64,000 nucleotides of DNA, from contig CAWJSX010000005.1 of the NCBI GenBank assembly GCA_963845675.1, forward strand, positions 124,001-188,000. Reading direction: 5' to 3'. Position 1 is the stretch's first letter. Each line of letters begins with the position of its first letter. The position numbers were made by a program, and so were the translations under genes. Shown here piece by piece: positions 33,906-44,086 of this stretch. This DNA is from CAWJMD01 sp963845675. GTDB lineage: Bacteria > Actinomycetota > Actinomycetes > Actinomycetales > CAWJMD01. The notes under the pieces were generated by a model, which was not told the DNA's origin, did not search any database, and saw only the letters and a list, made by a program, of their open reading frames with translations.

Positions 33906-35380
33906 TGCCGAGAAGTGCTGGTAGTCCTTCAGGCTGGTGAAGTCGCCTCCCCACTGCCAGCCCTCGTCGGCGAACGACCGGACGACCACGTCGCCGCGCA
34001 CGACCATGCCCGGCCGGTCGTTGGCCCGGTCCAGGTAGGAGCGTCCCGCAGCCGGCAGGACGGTCGAGCCCTTCACGTACGGGTTCTGCACCGGGTTGAT
34101 GTCGACGGCGGTGCCGTAGGCGTGCTCCGACCAGCCGGACCCACCCTCGACGGCGCGGCAGTTGTAGGCGGAGGTGTTGTTCGCCTCCATCGAGGCGTGG
34201 TCGGAGCCGCGGTAGGCGTCCACGAGCAGCAGGCGCTGGATCGGGTACCGCGCCGCGTAGAGGTCGCCGAAGGCCCGGGTCATCGCCGATGCGGCGGTCC
34301 GGTGCACGACCAGCTCGCCGGTGTGGGCCGCGCGGTCGAAGCCGTAGTAGGTGAGGGTGACCAGGCGCAGGTCGGCCGTCGCCACCGGGCAGCCGGCCCG
34401 GTGGCTGTACTGCATGCGTGCCAGCGTCGCGGCGTCGATGGCCGCCACCGAGGCCGTGTAGGCCGGCAGGGTCGCGTCGCCGCGGACCGAGGCCGCCGCG
34501 ATCTGGCTGCATGCCGTTCCAGCCATGACCGACCGCCACCGTCCGCCCGAAGCCACCCGCCCCGTCGCCCGGGTAGAGCAGCAGTCGCCCGGACGTGTCA
34601 CGCGCCAGCAGGTCGCCGCGGCGGTCACCGCTGGCGTCCGCGGCCCCGGCGATCGGCGGTCAGACCGTTCCAGCCGTTCGCCGATCACCCGCGCGCTCCC
34701 GAAGCCGCCTCGCCCGTCGCCGCGGTTCAGCCACAGCTCGCCGGTGGCCGTCGCCCGCGAGATCAGGTCCGTGCCGCCGTCGCCGTCGAAGTCGCCGGCC
34801 GAGACCAGCGCGTCGCGGCCGCTCCAGCCGCTGCCGATCTGCTGCGCCCTGCCGAAGCCGCCCGTCGCCGGTCGCCAGGGTAGAGCCACAGCGTTCCGTC
34901 GGACGACCGGACGCCGAGCAGGTCGGCCGTGCCGTTGCCGTCCCAGTCACCTGGAGCCACGACCTCACGGATCGCGCTCCACCCGTTGCCGACCTGCCGT
35001 GCCTTGCCGAACCCACCGCTACCGGTGCCCGGCCACAGCCAGAGCGCACCGGTGCTCACCGACCGCGCCACGAGGTCGGCACCGCCGCTGCCGTCGAACT
35101 GGCCGACGACCCGCACCTGGTCGAAGCCGCCCCAGCCCGAACCGATCTGACGCGCCCGGCCGAGACCGATCCGGCACCCGCGCCGGGATAGAGGTACAGC
35201 GCCCCCGAGATGAGACGGCCAGCACGTCGACCACGTGGTCGCCGGTGAGGTCGAGCGGTTCGGCGGCGCGGGAGCGTCGCCGGCCCGTGCCGACGGCGCG
35301 GGCAGGCGACCCGCGGCGACCACCCCGCCACCGTCACGGTGGACGCGAGCGAGGACGGTGAGGCGACGACGCGCGATCAT
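33894..35380 (-). pseudogene. FG-GAP repeat protein with C-terminal M15 peptidase, multiply frameshifted
   Basis: Pieces in three reverse frames, starting near ATG 35380, together code for a secreted-type head, at least four FG-GAP/VCBS-like repeats (G-G-F-G-x-A-R-Q-I-G-x-G-W and D-F-D-G-D-G-x-x-D-L) and a C-terminal metallopeptidase: S-D-H-A-S-M-E-A-N-N-T-S-A-Y-N-C-R and S-E-H-A-Y-G-T-A-V-D-I-N-P with the M15 zinc His and Asp, then W-x-W-G-G-D. M15C enzymes are D-Ala-D-Ala peptidases. At least five shifts are needed, more than in other broken genes of the window, so either repeated error or true loss applies. Confidence 0.7.
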
Positions 35381-35441
35381 GGGTCGATGATCATGCACGC
35401 CGGGGCGGGTCTGTGGTGGGCTTTCGTATGGCCACGCCGAG

Positions 35442-36075
35442 GTGTCGTGGCCGGCGTACCGTCGACCCATCGGCGACCGCGCGCGTTGTTCGCCGCACTC
35501 ACCGACGCCTGGCCGATCGCCCGCGCCCTGTACCCGGGCAGCTACGTCGACCTGTCACCGTCCACGGCGTGCCGGACGTGACCTACGTCGACACCGACCG
35601 CCGGGCCGCGCGCTACTTCGACGACCCGGCCCGTGTGATCGCCGAGCTGCAGGGCCGCACGACGTACACAGATCCGCCGATCGTGAGGTTCCTGCACGCC
35701 GACTACACCCACCGCCTGCCGGTCGAGCCTGCGTCGGTCGACCTGCTCGTGTCGCTCTTCGCCGGACCCGGTCCGAGCACTGCCACTCCTACCTGCGGCC
35801 GGGCGGACTCCTCCTGGCCAACACCAGCCACGGGGACGCGTGGCTCGCGGCGCTCGGCCTCCCACTTCCGGCTGGTCGCCGCGGTGCAGCACCGAGCCGA
35901 CCGCTACCGGCTGGAGACGGGCGACCTGGACGGTCACCTCGATCCCGCCGCCGCGCGCGAGGTCGACGCGCGTCGGTGCCGCGCAGCGGACGCGGTGTGG
36001 CCGCGGTCCGGTCGGCGTTCGCCTACGTCTTCGAGCACCGGGTCACCTCGTCCGACGCGTGCCGACGTCACCTAG
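35442..36075 (+). pseudogene. methyltransferase-like hypothetical protein, multiply frameshifted
   Basis: Three forward frames alternate: L-F-A-A-L-T-D-A-W-P-I-A-R-A-L-Y-P-G-S-Y-V-D-L, then V-T-Y-V-D-T-D-R-R-A-A-R-Y-F, then Y-L-R-P-G-G-L-L-L-A-N-T-S-H-G-D, then H-F-R-L-V-A-A-V-Q-H, then A-F-A-Y-V-F-E-H-R. The pattern (Y-V-D-x-D, L-R-P-G-G) is that of a Rossmann methyltransferase-like fold, but no S-adenosylmethionine glycine loop is clear. The start is uncertain (GTG 35442 or earlier). At least five shifts suggest decay or poor consensus. Confidence 0.5.
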
Positions 36076-36084
36076 CCTGCCGTG

Positions 36085-38228
36085 GTGACCTCCTATCCCT
36101 GCCCCGACGGCTCGCAAGGTCGACACCGAACGGACCCACCACGGCGAGACCGTCGTCGATCCGTACGAGTGGCTGCGCACGTCCGACGACCCCGACGTGA
36201 TCGCCCACCTCGCGGCCGAGAACACCTACACGGCCGAGCAGACCTCGCACCTGGAGGAGCCTGCGGACGACGGTGTTCGACGAGATCGTCGCCCGCACCC
36301 AGCTCAGCGACCTGTCGGTTCCTGCCCGCCGCGACGACTGGTGGTACTACAGCCGGACCGTCGACGGCGCCCAGTACGCCGTCTACTGCCGCTGCCCCGC
36401 GGACACCGCGGCCGACCCGTCGACCGTCGAGGCGTGGACCCCGCCGACGATCGAGCCCGGTGTCCCTGCTGACGGCGAGCACGTCATGCTCGACGGCAAC
36501 GTCGAGGCCGAAGGCCACGCCTTCTTCGCCCTGGGTGCGCTTGCCGTCAGCCCGGACGGCAACCTGCTCGCCTACTCGGTCGACACCACCGGAGACGAGC
36601 GCTTCACGTTGCGGGTCAAGGACCTCCGCACCGGCGACCTGCTTCCGGACGAGGTCACCGGGATCTTCTACTCGGCCGCCTGGTCGTCCGACGGCGGCAC
36701 GGTCTTCTACACCGTCGTCGATGACGCGTGGCGGCCTCACGAGGTGCGCCGGCACGCGCTCGGCACCGAGTCGTCCTCGGACACGACGGTCTTCGCGGAG
36801 CCCGACGAGCGCTACTGGGTCGGCCTCGACGTCTCCACGAGCCGTCGCTTCCTGCTGGTGAGCGCGGCCTCCAAGACGACCACGGAGGTGCGGGCCCTCG
36901 ACCTCGCGACCCCGGACGCGGAGCCCGAGGTCGTCGCGGAACGCCGACAGGGCGTCGAGTACGACGTCGACCACCTGAACCTTGGCGGCCGCGACCGCTT
37001 CGTCATCGTCCACAACCACGAGGCGGAGGACTTCGCGGTCGCGCTCGCCGACCTCGGCGACCCGGACCCTGCGCACTGGGAGCCACTCCTCCCGCACGTC
37101 CGGGGAACCCGCGTGCTCGGTGGTGTCGCGACGGACCGCGCGGTGGCGCTGAGCGTCCGGCGCCAGGGCCTGCAGCGCGTGATCCTCCTTCCTGTCGAGG
37201 GTGCCTCGCTGGGTGAGCCGTGGGAGGTGCAGTTCGACGAGCCGCTCTTCACCGCCGACGTGGGTTCGGTGCTCGACCCGTCGACGCCGGTGCTGCGCCT
37301 CGGGTATGCCTCGTTCGTCACGCCCGGCACCGTCTACGACCTCGACCTCGAGACCCGAGAGCTGTTGTTGCGCAAGCGCACACCGGTCCTCGGCGGGTTC
37401 TCGTCGGACGACTACGAGCAGCACCGTGAGTGGGCCGTGGCGCCGGACGGCACGCGGGTCCCGATCTCGGTCGTGTGCCGGGTGGGCACGCCACGGGACG
37501 GTACGGCGCCTGTCGTCCTCTACGGCTACGGGTCGTACGAGCACAGCATCGACCCGGCGTTCACCGTGCCCCGGCTGTCGCTTCTCGACCGGGGGGTGGT
37601 GTTCGCGGTCGCCCATGTACGCGGTGGCGGCGAGATGGGTCGGCACTGGTACGAGCAGGGCCGCATGGCCCACAAGACCAACACCTTCACCGACTTCGTC
37701 GCCTGCGCGGAGCGCCTGGTCGAGAGCGGTTGGGCCGCGCCCGATCGGCTCGCCGCCATGGGTGGCTCGGCCGGCGGCCTGCTGATGGGTGCCGTCGCCA
37801 ACCTGGCACCTGAGCGGTTCGCGGGCATCGTCGCGCAGGTGCCCTTCGTGGACGCCCTGACGACCATCCTCGACCCCTCGCTCCCGCTGACCGTCGTCGA
37901 GTGGGAGGAGTGGGGTGACCCCCTGCACGACCCCGAGGTCTACTCGTACATGCGGGGCTACACGCCGTACGAGAACGTGCGGTCGGACGTCGACTACCCG
38001 CCGATCCTGGCGATCACCAGCCTGCACGACACCCGGGTGCTCTACGTCGAGCCGGCCAAGTGGGTCGCGCGGCTTCGCGAGACGGCGTCGGGTGGCCCCT
38101 TCCTGCTCAAGACGCAGATGGACGGTGGGCACGGCGGCGCGAGCGGCCGCTACGAGACGTGGAAGGAGCGGGCCTACGAGATGGCCTGGCTGCTGGACGT
38201 CCTCGGGGTCGCGGGGACCGGGCAGTAG
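36085..38228 (+). pseudogene. ptrB: oligopeptidase B (S9A), frameshifted in the N-terminus
   Basis: The frame from 36273 to 38228 is intact for 651 residues: beta-propeller, then the alpha/beta hydrolase domain with G-G-S-A-G-G-L (catalytic Ser), H-D-T-R-V (Asp) and G-G-H-G-G (His), and the E-W-E-E-W-G-D segment typical of oligopeptidase B. Upstream, another frame holds the conserved V-D-P-Y-E-W-L-R-T and A-E-N-x-Y-T motifs, so one extra C near 36262 (GAGCCT for GAGCT) and another shift near 36112 separate it from the start at GTG 36085. The enzyme is cytosolic and cleaves peptides after Lys or Arg. Confidence 0.88.
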
Positions 38229-38311
38229 CCCACCGGACACCTGCAACCGCCTGGACCCCGCGTCCCGGTGTCGACTTCACGCTGTCGGCGTCCTGACCGG
38301 ACGAGGCAGAC

Positions 38312-39421
38312 CTACGAGTCGGTCCGCACGCGCTCCAGCACGAGGATCGCCATGTCGTCCGACATGAGCGACCCGGTCCAGTCCTGCGCGGCCGCTGCCA
38401 CACGCCGCAGCCCCTCCTGGGGGGTCCCGCGGGACAGCTCGCGCCCGATCACCTCGGCGGCGGGGAAGAAGCGACCTCCGCGGTCCCGGAACCTGCCACG
38501 CATCCACCACCTGCGGGGGGTACGGGCCTCGAGCACCCCGTCCGTCACGAGCACCAGGCGCTGGTTGCGCGGCAGGTTCGCGAACGTGCTCCGTGGCACC
38601 TCGTCGAGCAGCCCCAGCGGGGGCACCGGGTCGATCTCGAGCTCGGTCGCGGGCTCTCCCGTCGCCTTCACCAGCATCGGCGCGGGATGGCCGCAGGTGC
38701 AGACCTGAAGGTCGCCGTCCGGCTGGATCTGCAGCAGCGCGACGGTGACGAAGTCCTCAGGTCCGGCGTCGCGCAGCACCGCCCGGTTCAGGGCCATCGC
38801 CAGACCCGACAGGGTCGGCTCGGTGTATCCCACCTCACGGAAGGCACCCAGGACGACGCCTGACTTCTGCACCGCCTCCATGCCCTTGCCGCGCACGTCC
38901 CCGACGAGCGCACGGGTGCCGAACGGCGTGGCCAGCACCTCGATGAGGTCCCCGCCGATGCGAGCCTCGCTCGTCGCCGACTGGTAGAGGGCCGAGCACC
39001 GCAGCCCTCCGACCAGTGGCGGGATGGGTCGCATGATCGCCTGCTGCGCCGCGTCCGCCACGGACGACAGCCGCCGGCCCATCTCGGCCCGCCTGAGCCT
39101 GGCGTACGACACCGGGACGGCGAGGATCGAGAACAGCGCCAGCAGCACGAGCCGGACCTGCTGGCTCGCGGTCTCGGCGGCGATGATGCCGCCGGGCGCC
39201 ACCTGCACATACCCGAGCCAGACCGCGGCGAGCGTCACCACCAGGCCGACCAGCGCCGTCTGCAAGGGCGTCGTGAGCGCCGCCGCGAGCAGCGGAACCG
39301 CGCACAGGACACCGATGAGCTGGGGCATCGGCCCCTCGATCAGCTCGCCGACGACCAGTACGGCGGCGATCAGCAAGGGCGCAGCAACCCCGAAGAGGCT
39401 GTCGTCATCGAGGCGCGCCAT
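38312..39421 (-). CDS. membrane-anchored SpoIIE/PP2C-type phosphatase
   Basis: The product has 369 residues from ATG 39421. Four or five membrane segments occupy residues 10-115. A short helical linker precedes the SpoIIE domain (about 145-365): G-G-D-L-I-E-V, V-G-D-V-R-G-K-G, C-G-H-P-A-P and T-D-G-V-L-E-A supply the metal-binding aspartates and conserved glycines. Proteins like this dephosphorylate anti-sigma-antagonists in stress pathways; no RsbV/RsbW partner is nearby. The start lacks a clear ribosome binding site, and a longer frame exists to 39535. Confidence 0.88.
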   Translation of the reverse strand: MARLDDDSLFGVAAPLLIAAVLVVGELIEGPMPQLIGVLCAVPLLAAALTTPLQTALVGLVVTLAAVWLGYVQVAPGGIIAAETASQQVRLVLLALFSILAVPVSYARLRRAEMGRRLSSVADAAQQAIMRPIPPLVGGLRCSALYQSATSEARIGGDLIEVLATPFGTRALVGDVRGKGMEAVQKSGVVLGAFREVGYTEPTLSGLAMALNRAVLRDAGPEDFVTVALLQIQPDGDLQVCTCGHPAPMLVKATGEPATELEIDPVPPLGLLDEVPRSTFANLPRNQRLVLVTDGVLEARTPRRWWMRGRFRDRGGRFFPAAEVIGRELSRGTPQEGLRRVAAAAQDWTGSLMSDDMAILVLERVRTDS

Positions 39422-39731
39422 GGGGAAGAGACTCCCAGGCGCGGACACCGGAGGCGGGCACGCTGCACGCCGTGTCACCTGTTCGGTCGTGACGGCCACC
39501 CTTCCAGCGGTCCACGGAAGGGCTCCCGGACACAACGAAGCCCTCGGCGGAGCAACCGCGAGGGTGCCTGGAGCCTACTGGCCACGCGCGTTCTGCGCCC
39601 ACGAATCGACGGCAGTCTGCTGCAGGGCCGCACGAGGACGTGTCCGGTCCTGGCAGGGGTTGGCAGCACATCCGGTCCCACGGTTGGCGGTGAGCGGCGC
39701 GCGGTAGCCCGACGGCGGGTCGCCGGGGAGA
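39422..39731. other. 310-base stretch without a supported gene
   Basis: No reading frame here shows a recognisable domain or good start. A reverse frame at 39475-39681 is Arg-rich and looks like chance coding in GC-rich DNA. The region probably holds the promoter of the SpoIIE gene. Confidence 0.4.
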
Positions 39732-40739
39732 TCAGCCGGCCAGCCAGCCGCGTCGCTCGGCCATCACACCGGCCTCGAACCGGCTCTCCGTGCCGAGGGT
39801 CTGCATCCCCACCGCCACCAGCCGTCGCACCGTCCGCACCGACGTCCCGAGCCGGCGGGCGATCGACTCGTCCTTCTGCCCCTGGCTCAGCAGACGGAAC
39901 ACCTCCCGCACCCGGACCTCCTCACCGTCCTCACGGCTCGCCTCGGCCGCGGCCGACTGAGCCCACAGCTGCTCGACCAGCAGGCGCACCGGCTGGAGGA
40001 GACCGGGCGTGCGGATCACCCAGACGCCCCGCGACACGTCCGTCGGGTCCACCGGGAGCACCGCGGTGGCGCCGTCGACGAGGATGCAGCGCGTCGGCGG
40101 GGCGGGGTGCAGCCTTACCTGGAGCCCCGCCTCCACCCTCTCGACCAGGAACGACCAGGCCTCCGCCTCGGTCCGCACGGACGCCGGGACGATCGTCCGG
40201 AGGGTGACCCCCTTGCGCATGGCCAGGTTGTCCGTCTCCACGGCACCGCGGGCGGCCTCGATGCTCGGCACGGTCGTCGACACGTTGACCACGTCGGCCC
40301 GGGCCTGGTCGGCCAGCCGCCGCAGCAGGGCGCCGATCGCCTCCTGGCCCTCCAGGCGGTCGAGCCCGTCGGCGACCACCTGCAGGTGCTGGTCCACGTA
40401 GGTCTCCAGCAGCGCCCCCACGGTCCGTCGCGACTCTTCGAGCTGCTCCAGGGCGGCCCGTAGCTCGTCCTCCCGCTTGTTGATCAGGCCGTCGATGGCC
40501 CGCTGGGGGGACGGGATCCGCAGCACCTGCCCGTCGCGCCGACACAGATCGGCATCCGCGAGGCGGTCGAGCGACTCCAGCACGGTCGTCCGGTCGAGAT
40601 CGACCGCGGTGGCGAGGCCGTCGACGTCGAGGTCCGGCCGCCGCAGCAGCGCCAGGTACACGGCTTCACCCGCCGAGTCCAGACCCAGGCACCCGAGGGA
40701 CCCCAGGGGCATCGTGCTGCTCGCGTCGTCCGAGGCCAT
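39732..40739 (-). CDS. TrmB-like N-terminus plus LuxR-type HTH regulator
   Basis: The product has 335 residues. ATG 40739 has GGGGGGAGG upstream. Residues about 14-80 form a TrmB-like winged helix (A-V-Y-L-A-L-L-R-R-P, D-R-T-T-V-L-E-S-L-D-R-L). A coiled helix (about 85-115) and a phospholipase-D-like sensor region (about 125-265) follow. The C-terminal HTH is D-E-S-I-A-R-R-L-G-T-S-V-R-T-V-R-R-L-V. It is a transcription factor of the actinobacterial two-HTH type, with unknown ligand. A related regulator lies at 41387, with a peptidase remnant between them. Confidence 0.8.
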   Translation of the reverse strand: MASDDASSTMPLGSLGCLGLDSAGEAVYLALLRRPDLDVDGLATAVDLDRTTVLESLDRLADADLCRRDGQVLRIPSPQRAIDGLINKREDELRAALEQLEESRRTVGALLETYVDQHLQVVADGLDRLEGQEAIGALLRRLADQARADVVNVSTTVPSIEAARGAVETDNLAMRKGVTLRTIVPASVRTEAEAWSFLVERVEAGLQVRLHPAPPTRCILVDGATAVLPVDPTDVSRGVWVIRTPGLLQPVRLLVEQLWAQSAAAEASREDGEEVRVREVFRLLSQGQKDESIARRLGTSVRTVRRLVAVGMQTLGTESRFEAGVMAERRGWLAG

Positions 40740-40901
40740 CCGTGACCTCCCCCCTTCACCAACCTGCCGTGCAGCAAGCGGCCACGACCCGGCGATGGTC
40801 GCTGGCACTCGACGGGCTCACACTAGCCCGAGCCGCCCAATTCGGGCAGGCGACCACATCTCGGTGCTCAACCGGCACCGGCACCCGACCCTGGAGCCGC
40901 A

Positions 40902-41376
40902 GTGCGCAGTGCCGTGATCACCCTCGCCGCCGTCCTCATGACCCTCGGTCGGCGCCGCGTCCGCCTCAGCGACGCATGACGTCCCCGGCCCGCAACCTGT
41001 CTGCGCGTTCTGCATGGAGTAGCCGGGCCCGGCCCGGACCGTGGCCGTTCCCTGCCCAGCCGGTGGAGGACGGACGAGAGCCCTTCCGTGACACCAGCTT
41101 CCGCGAGGGGATGGGGTTGGCACCGCGAGCCCGCGGCGTCACCACCGGATGAGGAGATCCTCCCCCATGCGTGGACCATGCGGCCGTCGCGCACAGGTCA
41201 AGGACGGTGACCACGTGAGCCGCGGCGACGTGATCGCGAAGGTCGGCGAGACCGGGGACGTCACCGGGGCCCACCTGCACGACGAGCAGCGCCACTCGGG
41301 CGACGACGTCGGGGTCGAGTTCTACGACGGCAACCAGGCCTTCGGCCCTCGCAACTACACGTCCCCCAGCTGCTGA
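40902..41376 (+). pseudogene. M23 peptidase remnant
   Basis: GTG 40902 follows CTGGAG and starts a signal peptide (V-R-S-A-V-I-T-L-A-A-V-L-M-T-L) that continues after one shift as V-G-A-A-S-A-S-A-T. The end has V-K-D-G-D-H-V-S-R-G-D-V-I-A-K-V-G-E-T-G and G-A-H-L-H-D-E-Q, the C-terminal part of an M23 endopeptidase including the H-x-H zinc motif. The middle, where the first zinc ligands H-x(n)-D should be, cannot be found and the total length is too short, so an internal deletion plus shifts is likely. Confidence 0.6.
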
Positions 41377-41386
41377 GCGCTGCCGG

Positions 41387-42175
41387 ATGGAGCACACCGA
41401 CCAGCTGCCGCGCAGGTTCGCCTCCCGCCTGATGACGGAGCTGGCCCTCGGCCGGCCCGTCGACGCCGCCGAGTGGGAGCAGCACGCACCGGCAGGTCTC
41501 CGTCCCGCACGTCCCGACCTCGAACGGGCCGCGCACGTGCCCTCGGCCGTACTGCTCGGTCCCGGGCACGAGGCCGCCGGCGTCGCGGTCGACGGCCTGC
41601 TCTCCCAGGCCCACAGGTCGGTGGAGAGCGCTGTCTGCGGTCCTGAGCAGCTGCGGGTCGTCCCCTCACGGAGGGGAGAGGGGACGATCCGTGGCGTCCG
41701 CCACCGGTGCCTCGTCGACGAGCGCCGGCTGCGGCAGACCTCGGCCCTGCGTGGTCACGACGCCCAGACCGAGTACCGGGTCGGGGCCGTCGACGTGTGG
41801 ATGCTGGTGCTCGACCGCCGGGCCGTCGTCATCGACGGTCCGGCCGTCGGCGCCGGCCTGCGCGGCACGTGGCTGGTCACCTACCCGGAGGTTCTCCGGG
41901 CGGCCACCGGTCTGTTCGAGGCCCGGTGGCGCCAGGCCCGTCACTGGGAGCACGACCCGGGCGGCCCCCGCGACGACGACCTCAGCCCGCGCCAGCAGCG
42001 TGTGGCCGCGCTGCTGCTGCGCGGCCACTGCGAGCAGGCCATCGGTCGCGAGCTGGACATCAGCAGGCGCACCGTCGCCTACGAGATCACGGCGATGATG
42101 CGCGCGCTGGGTGCCTCCGGACGGGTCGACCTCGGGTACCGGTTGCGCCTGCGTGAGGAGTCCGCCGGCGACTGA
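41387..42175 (+). CDS. LuxR-type HTH regulator
   Basis: The product has 262 residues. Residues about 55-190 resemble the sensor part of the 39732 protein (V-D-V-W-M-L-V-L-D-R-R-A-V-V-I-D; T-Y-P-E-V-L-R-A-A). The C-terminal HTH is L-S-P-R-Q-Q-R-V-A-A-L-L-L-R-G, E-Q-A-I-G-R-E-L-D-I-S-R-R-T-V-A-Y-E-I. It lacks the N-terminal winged helix of its relative, so it may be a shortened paralogue. The start at ATG 41387 has a weak ribosome binding site and is uncertain. The target is unknown. Confidence 0.75.
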   Translation: MEHTDQLPRRFASRLMTELALGRPVDAAEWEQHAPAGLRPARPDLERAAHVPSAVLLGPGHEAAGVAVDGLLSQAHRSVESAVCGPEQLRVVPSRRGEGTIRGVRHRCLVDERRLRQTSALRGHDAQTEYRVGAVDVWMLVLDRRAVVIDGPAVGAGLRGTWLVTYPEVLRAATGLFEARWRQARHWEHDPGGPRDDDLSPRQQRVAALLLRGHCEQAIGRELDISRRTVAYEITAMMRALGASGRVDLGYRLRLREESAGD

Positions 42176-42241
42176 GGCCTCAGCGCAGGTCGGCCGAGCA
42201 CTCGGGTGGCGCGCCCGCGGCCGGCGCAGCGACGGCCGGCC

Positions 42242-42991
42242 TCAGCGCGTCGTGGCGCCGGCGAACCACCGGTCCTGCCACGCCTGGTGGCGCTGCTCGA
42301 ACTCGGCGTGGTCGTCACGGAAGGTCGTGATGAGGACGCTGCCCGGACGTTCGGGGTCCGCCTCCTCGGCGACGACGAGCAGGGCATCGCCCCACTCGTC
42401 GACCGTCAGGCCCACCTGGTGGTCGGTGCGGAACCAGACCTCGCCCGAGATGCGCTCCGCCGCGGTGCCGTCCGGCCGTCGGAAGGGTCGCCTCGTAGCG
42501 TTCACCGACGGCGACCGCACCGTCGCCGACGAGGTCCTCGAGCCCGAGGAGCGTCCACACACGCATCGGTGCTGGGTCGGTCGTCGTCGATCCGCATCGT
42601 CCTGCGGTCCTGGCCCGGGTGACGCTCGAGCAGGAAGCGCAGCTGGTGGACGAACGTCGTCCACCCCTCGTCGATCTCGTCGTAGCCGCCGTCCCAGTCC
42701 GGGCCGTACTGCTCGATCTCGCGGACGATCCGCAGCACGGTCCGCGGACGGTCCTCGCTCCCTGCCCGCTCGAGCTCGAAGCGGCCACCCGCCGTTGGTG
42801 TCGAGAGTGAGCTCCTCGGGGTGCTCGGTGACGTCGGAGAGGAAGATCGCGTCGATCTCGGCTTCGAGCTCGTCGTAGTGCCAGCCGTGCCAGCGCTCGA
42901 TCTCGCGCGGCTCCCGCAGGGCGCTCCACACGGTCTCGGCAGATGCCGCGATCGTGACCCGCACGCACTCCCGCTCAGCCTCGGCACCCAT
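42242..42991 (-). pseudogene. SRPBCC (START-like) family protein, frameshifted
   Basis: From ATG 42991: V-R-V-T-I-A-A-S-A-E-T-V-W-S-A-L-R-E-P then, in other frames, R-F-E-L-E-R-A-G, W-T-T-F-V-H-Q-L-R-F-L-L-E-R-H, R-V-W-T-L-L-G-L and the final E-V-W-F-R-T-D-H-Q-V-G-L. At least three shifts (near 42790, 42565 and 42480) are needed, and total length (250 codons) is about right for two fused SRPBCC halves or one long member. The fold binds hydrophobic ligands. Sequence error is possible. Confidence 0.65.
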
Positions 42992-43027
42992 GGCATCACC
43001 GTATGTCGGTACTCGTAGAGTCGGGCC

Positions 43028-43928
43028 ATGCCCGAGCTTCCCGAGGTGCAGGCCCTGGCTGACTTCCTGCGCGAGCGGGCTGTCGGCGCCGTCGTCGCGG
43101 CCGTCGAGGTGGCGGCGATCAGCGTGCTGAAGACGTACGACCCGCCCCCGAGCGCACTGCAGGGCCTCGAGGTCACCGGCGTCCACCGGCACGGCAAGTG
43201 GCTCGACCTCGAGGTCGACGGCCTGCACCTCGTCTTCCACCTCTCCAAGGCCGGGTGGCTGCGCTGGTCGGACGCCCTGTCGCCGGCCCCCGCCCGTCCC
43301 GGGCAAGAGCCCGATCGCCCTGCGCGTCCGGCTCGACGGTGCGAGCCCGGCGAACCCCGACGCGGTGGTGCCCGACCGCCTGCCCGGCTTCGACCTCACC
43401 GAGGCAGGCACCCGCAAGCGCCTCGCGGTGCACATCGTCCGCGACCCACGGCAGATCGAGAAGATCGCCTCCCTCGGCCCCGACCCCCTCGACCCGGCCT
43501 TCGACCGCGAGGCCCTCGCCGGCCTGCTGGACGGGTCACGGCAGCAGGTGAAGGGACTGCTGCGCGACCAGAGCATCCTGGCGGGCGTCGGCAACGCCTA
43601 CAGCGACGAGGTGCTCCACGCCGCGCGCCTCTCGCCGTTCGCCATCTCGGGGAAGCTGACCGACGAGCAGGTCGACCGGCTGTCCGTCGCCCTGCACGAC
43701 GTGCTCGACGGCGCGGTGGCCGCGGCCAGCGGCAAGCCGGCAGCCGAGCTCAAGGACGCCAAGCGGCAGGGCATGCGCGTGCACGCCCGGACCGGCCAGC
43801 CGTGCCCGGTCTGCGGCGACGTCGTCCGCGAGGTGTCCTTCGCCGACTCCTCGCTGCAGTACTGCGCCACGTGCCAGACCGGCGGGAAGCCTCTGGCAGA
43901 CCGCAGGATGTCCCGCCTGCTGAAGTAG
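43028..43928 (+). pseudogene. Fpg/Nei family DNA glycosylase, one frameshift
   Basis: M-P-E-L-P-E-V (catalytic Pro2 and Glu3) begins the N-terminal domain. Near 43295-43305 the frame shifts by one base and continues with I-A-L-R-V-R-L-D, the helix-two-turn-helix (L-L-R-D-Q-S-I-L-A-G-V-G-N-A-Y-S-D-E) and the zinc finger C-P-V-C ... C-A-T-C with 16 residues between. Length is normal (about 300 codons). It removes oxidised bases and nicks abasic sites. With catalytic residues intact on both sides, a one-base sequence error is the most likely cause. Confidence 0.85.
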
Positions 43929-43966
43929 TCCGTCCCTCAACCCGCCACTGCGACACCATCTCTGGA

Positions 43967-43992
43967 CTAGCACTCTCGCCCGAGAGTGCTAA
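43967..43992. promoter_or_regulatory. CIRCE-like HrcA operator
   Basis: CTAGCACTC (43967-43975) and GAGTGCTAA (43984-43992) form the CIRCE inverted repeat with an 8-base centre instead of the usual 9. The central bases extend the palindrome. It lies upstream of the Hsp20 gene, consistent with HrcA repression. Confidence 0.75.
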
Positions 43993-44086
43993 TATGAGGG
44001 TCTCGCCGGACCGGTGGGTCCGGTTACGAGAGCCACGACACCCGGACCGCCAGGGGGGCGGCCGGTGGCACGAGGAGGTGGTGGTT

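Noticed and set aside
39475..39681. Reverse ORF of 68 codons in the gap after the SpoIIE gene
   Set aside because: Arg/Pro-rich composition, no ribosome binding site and no recognisable fold.
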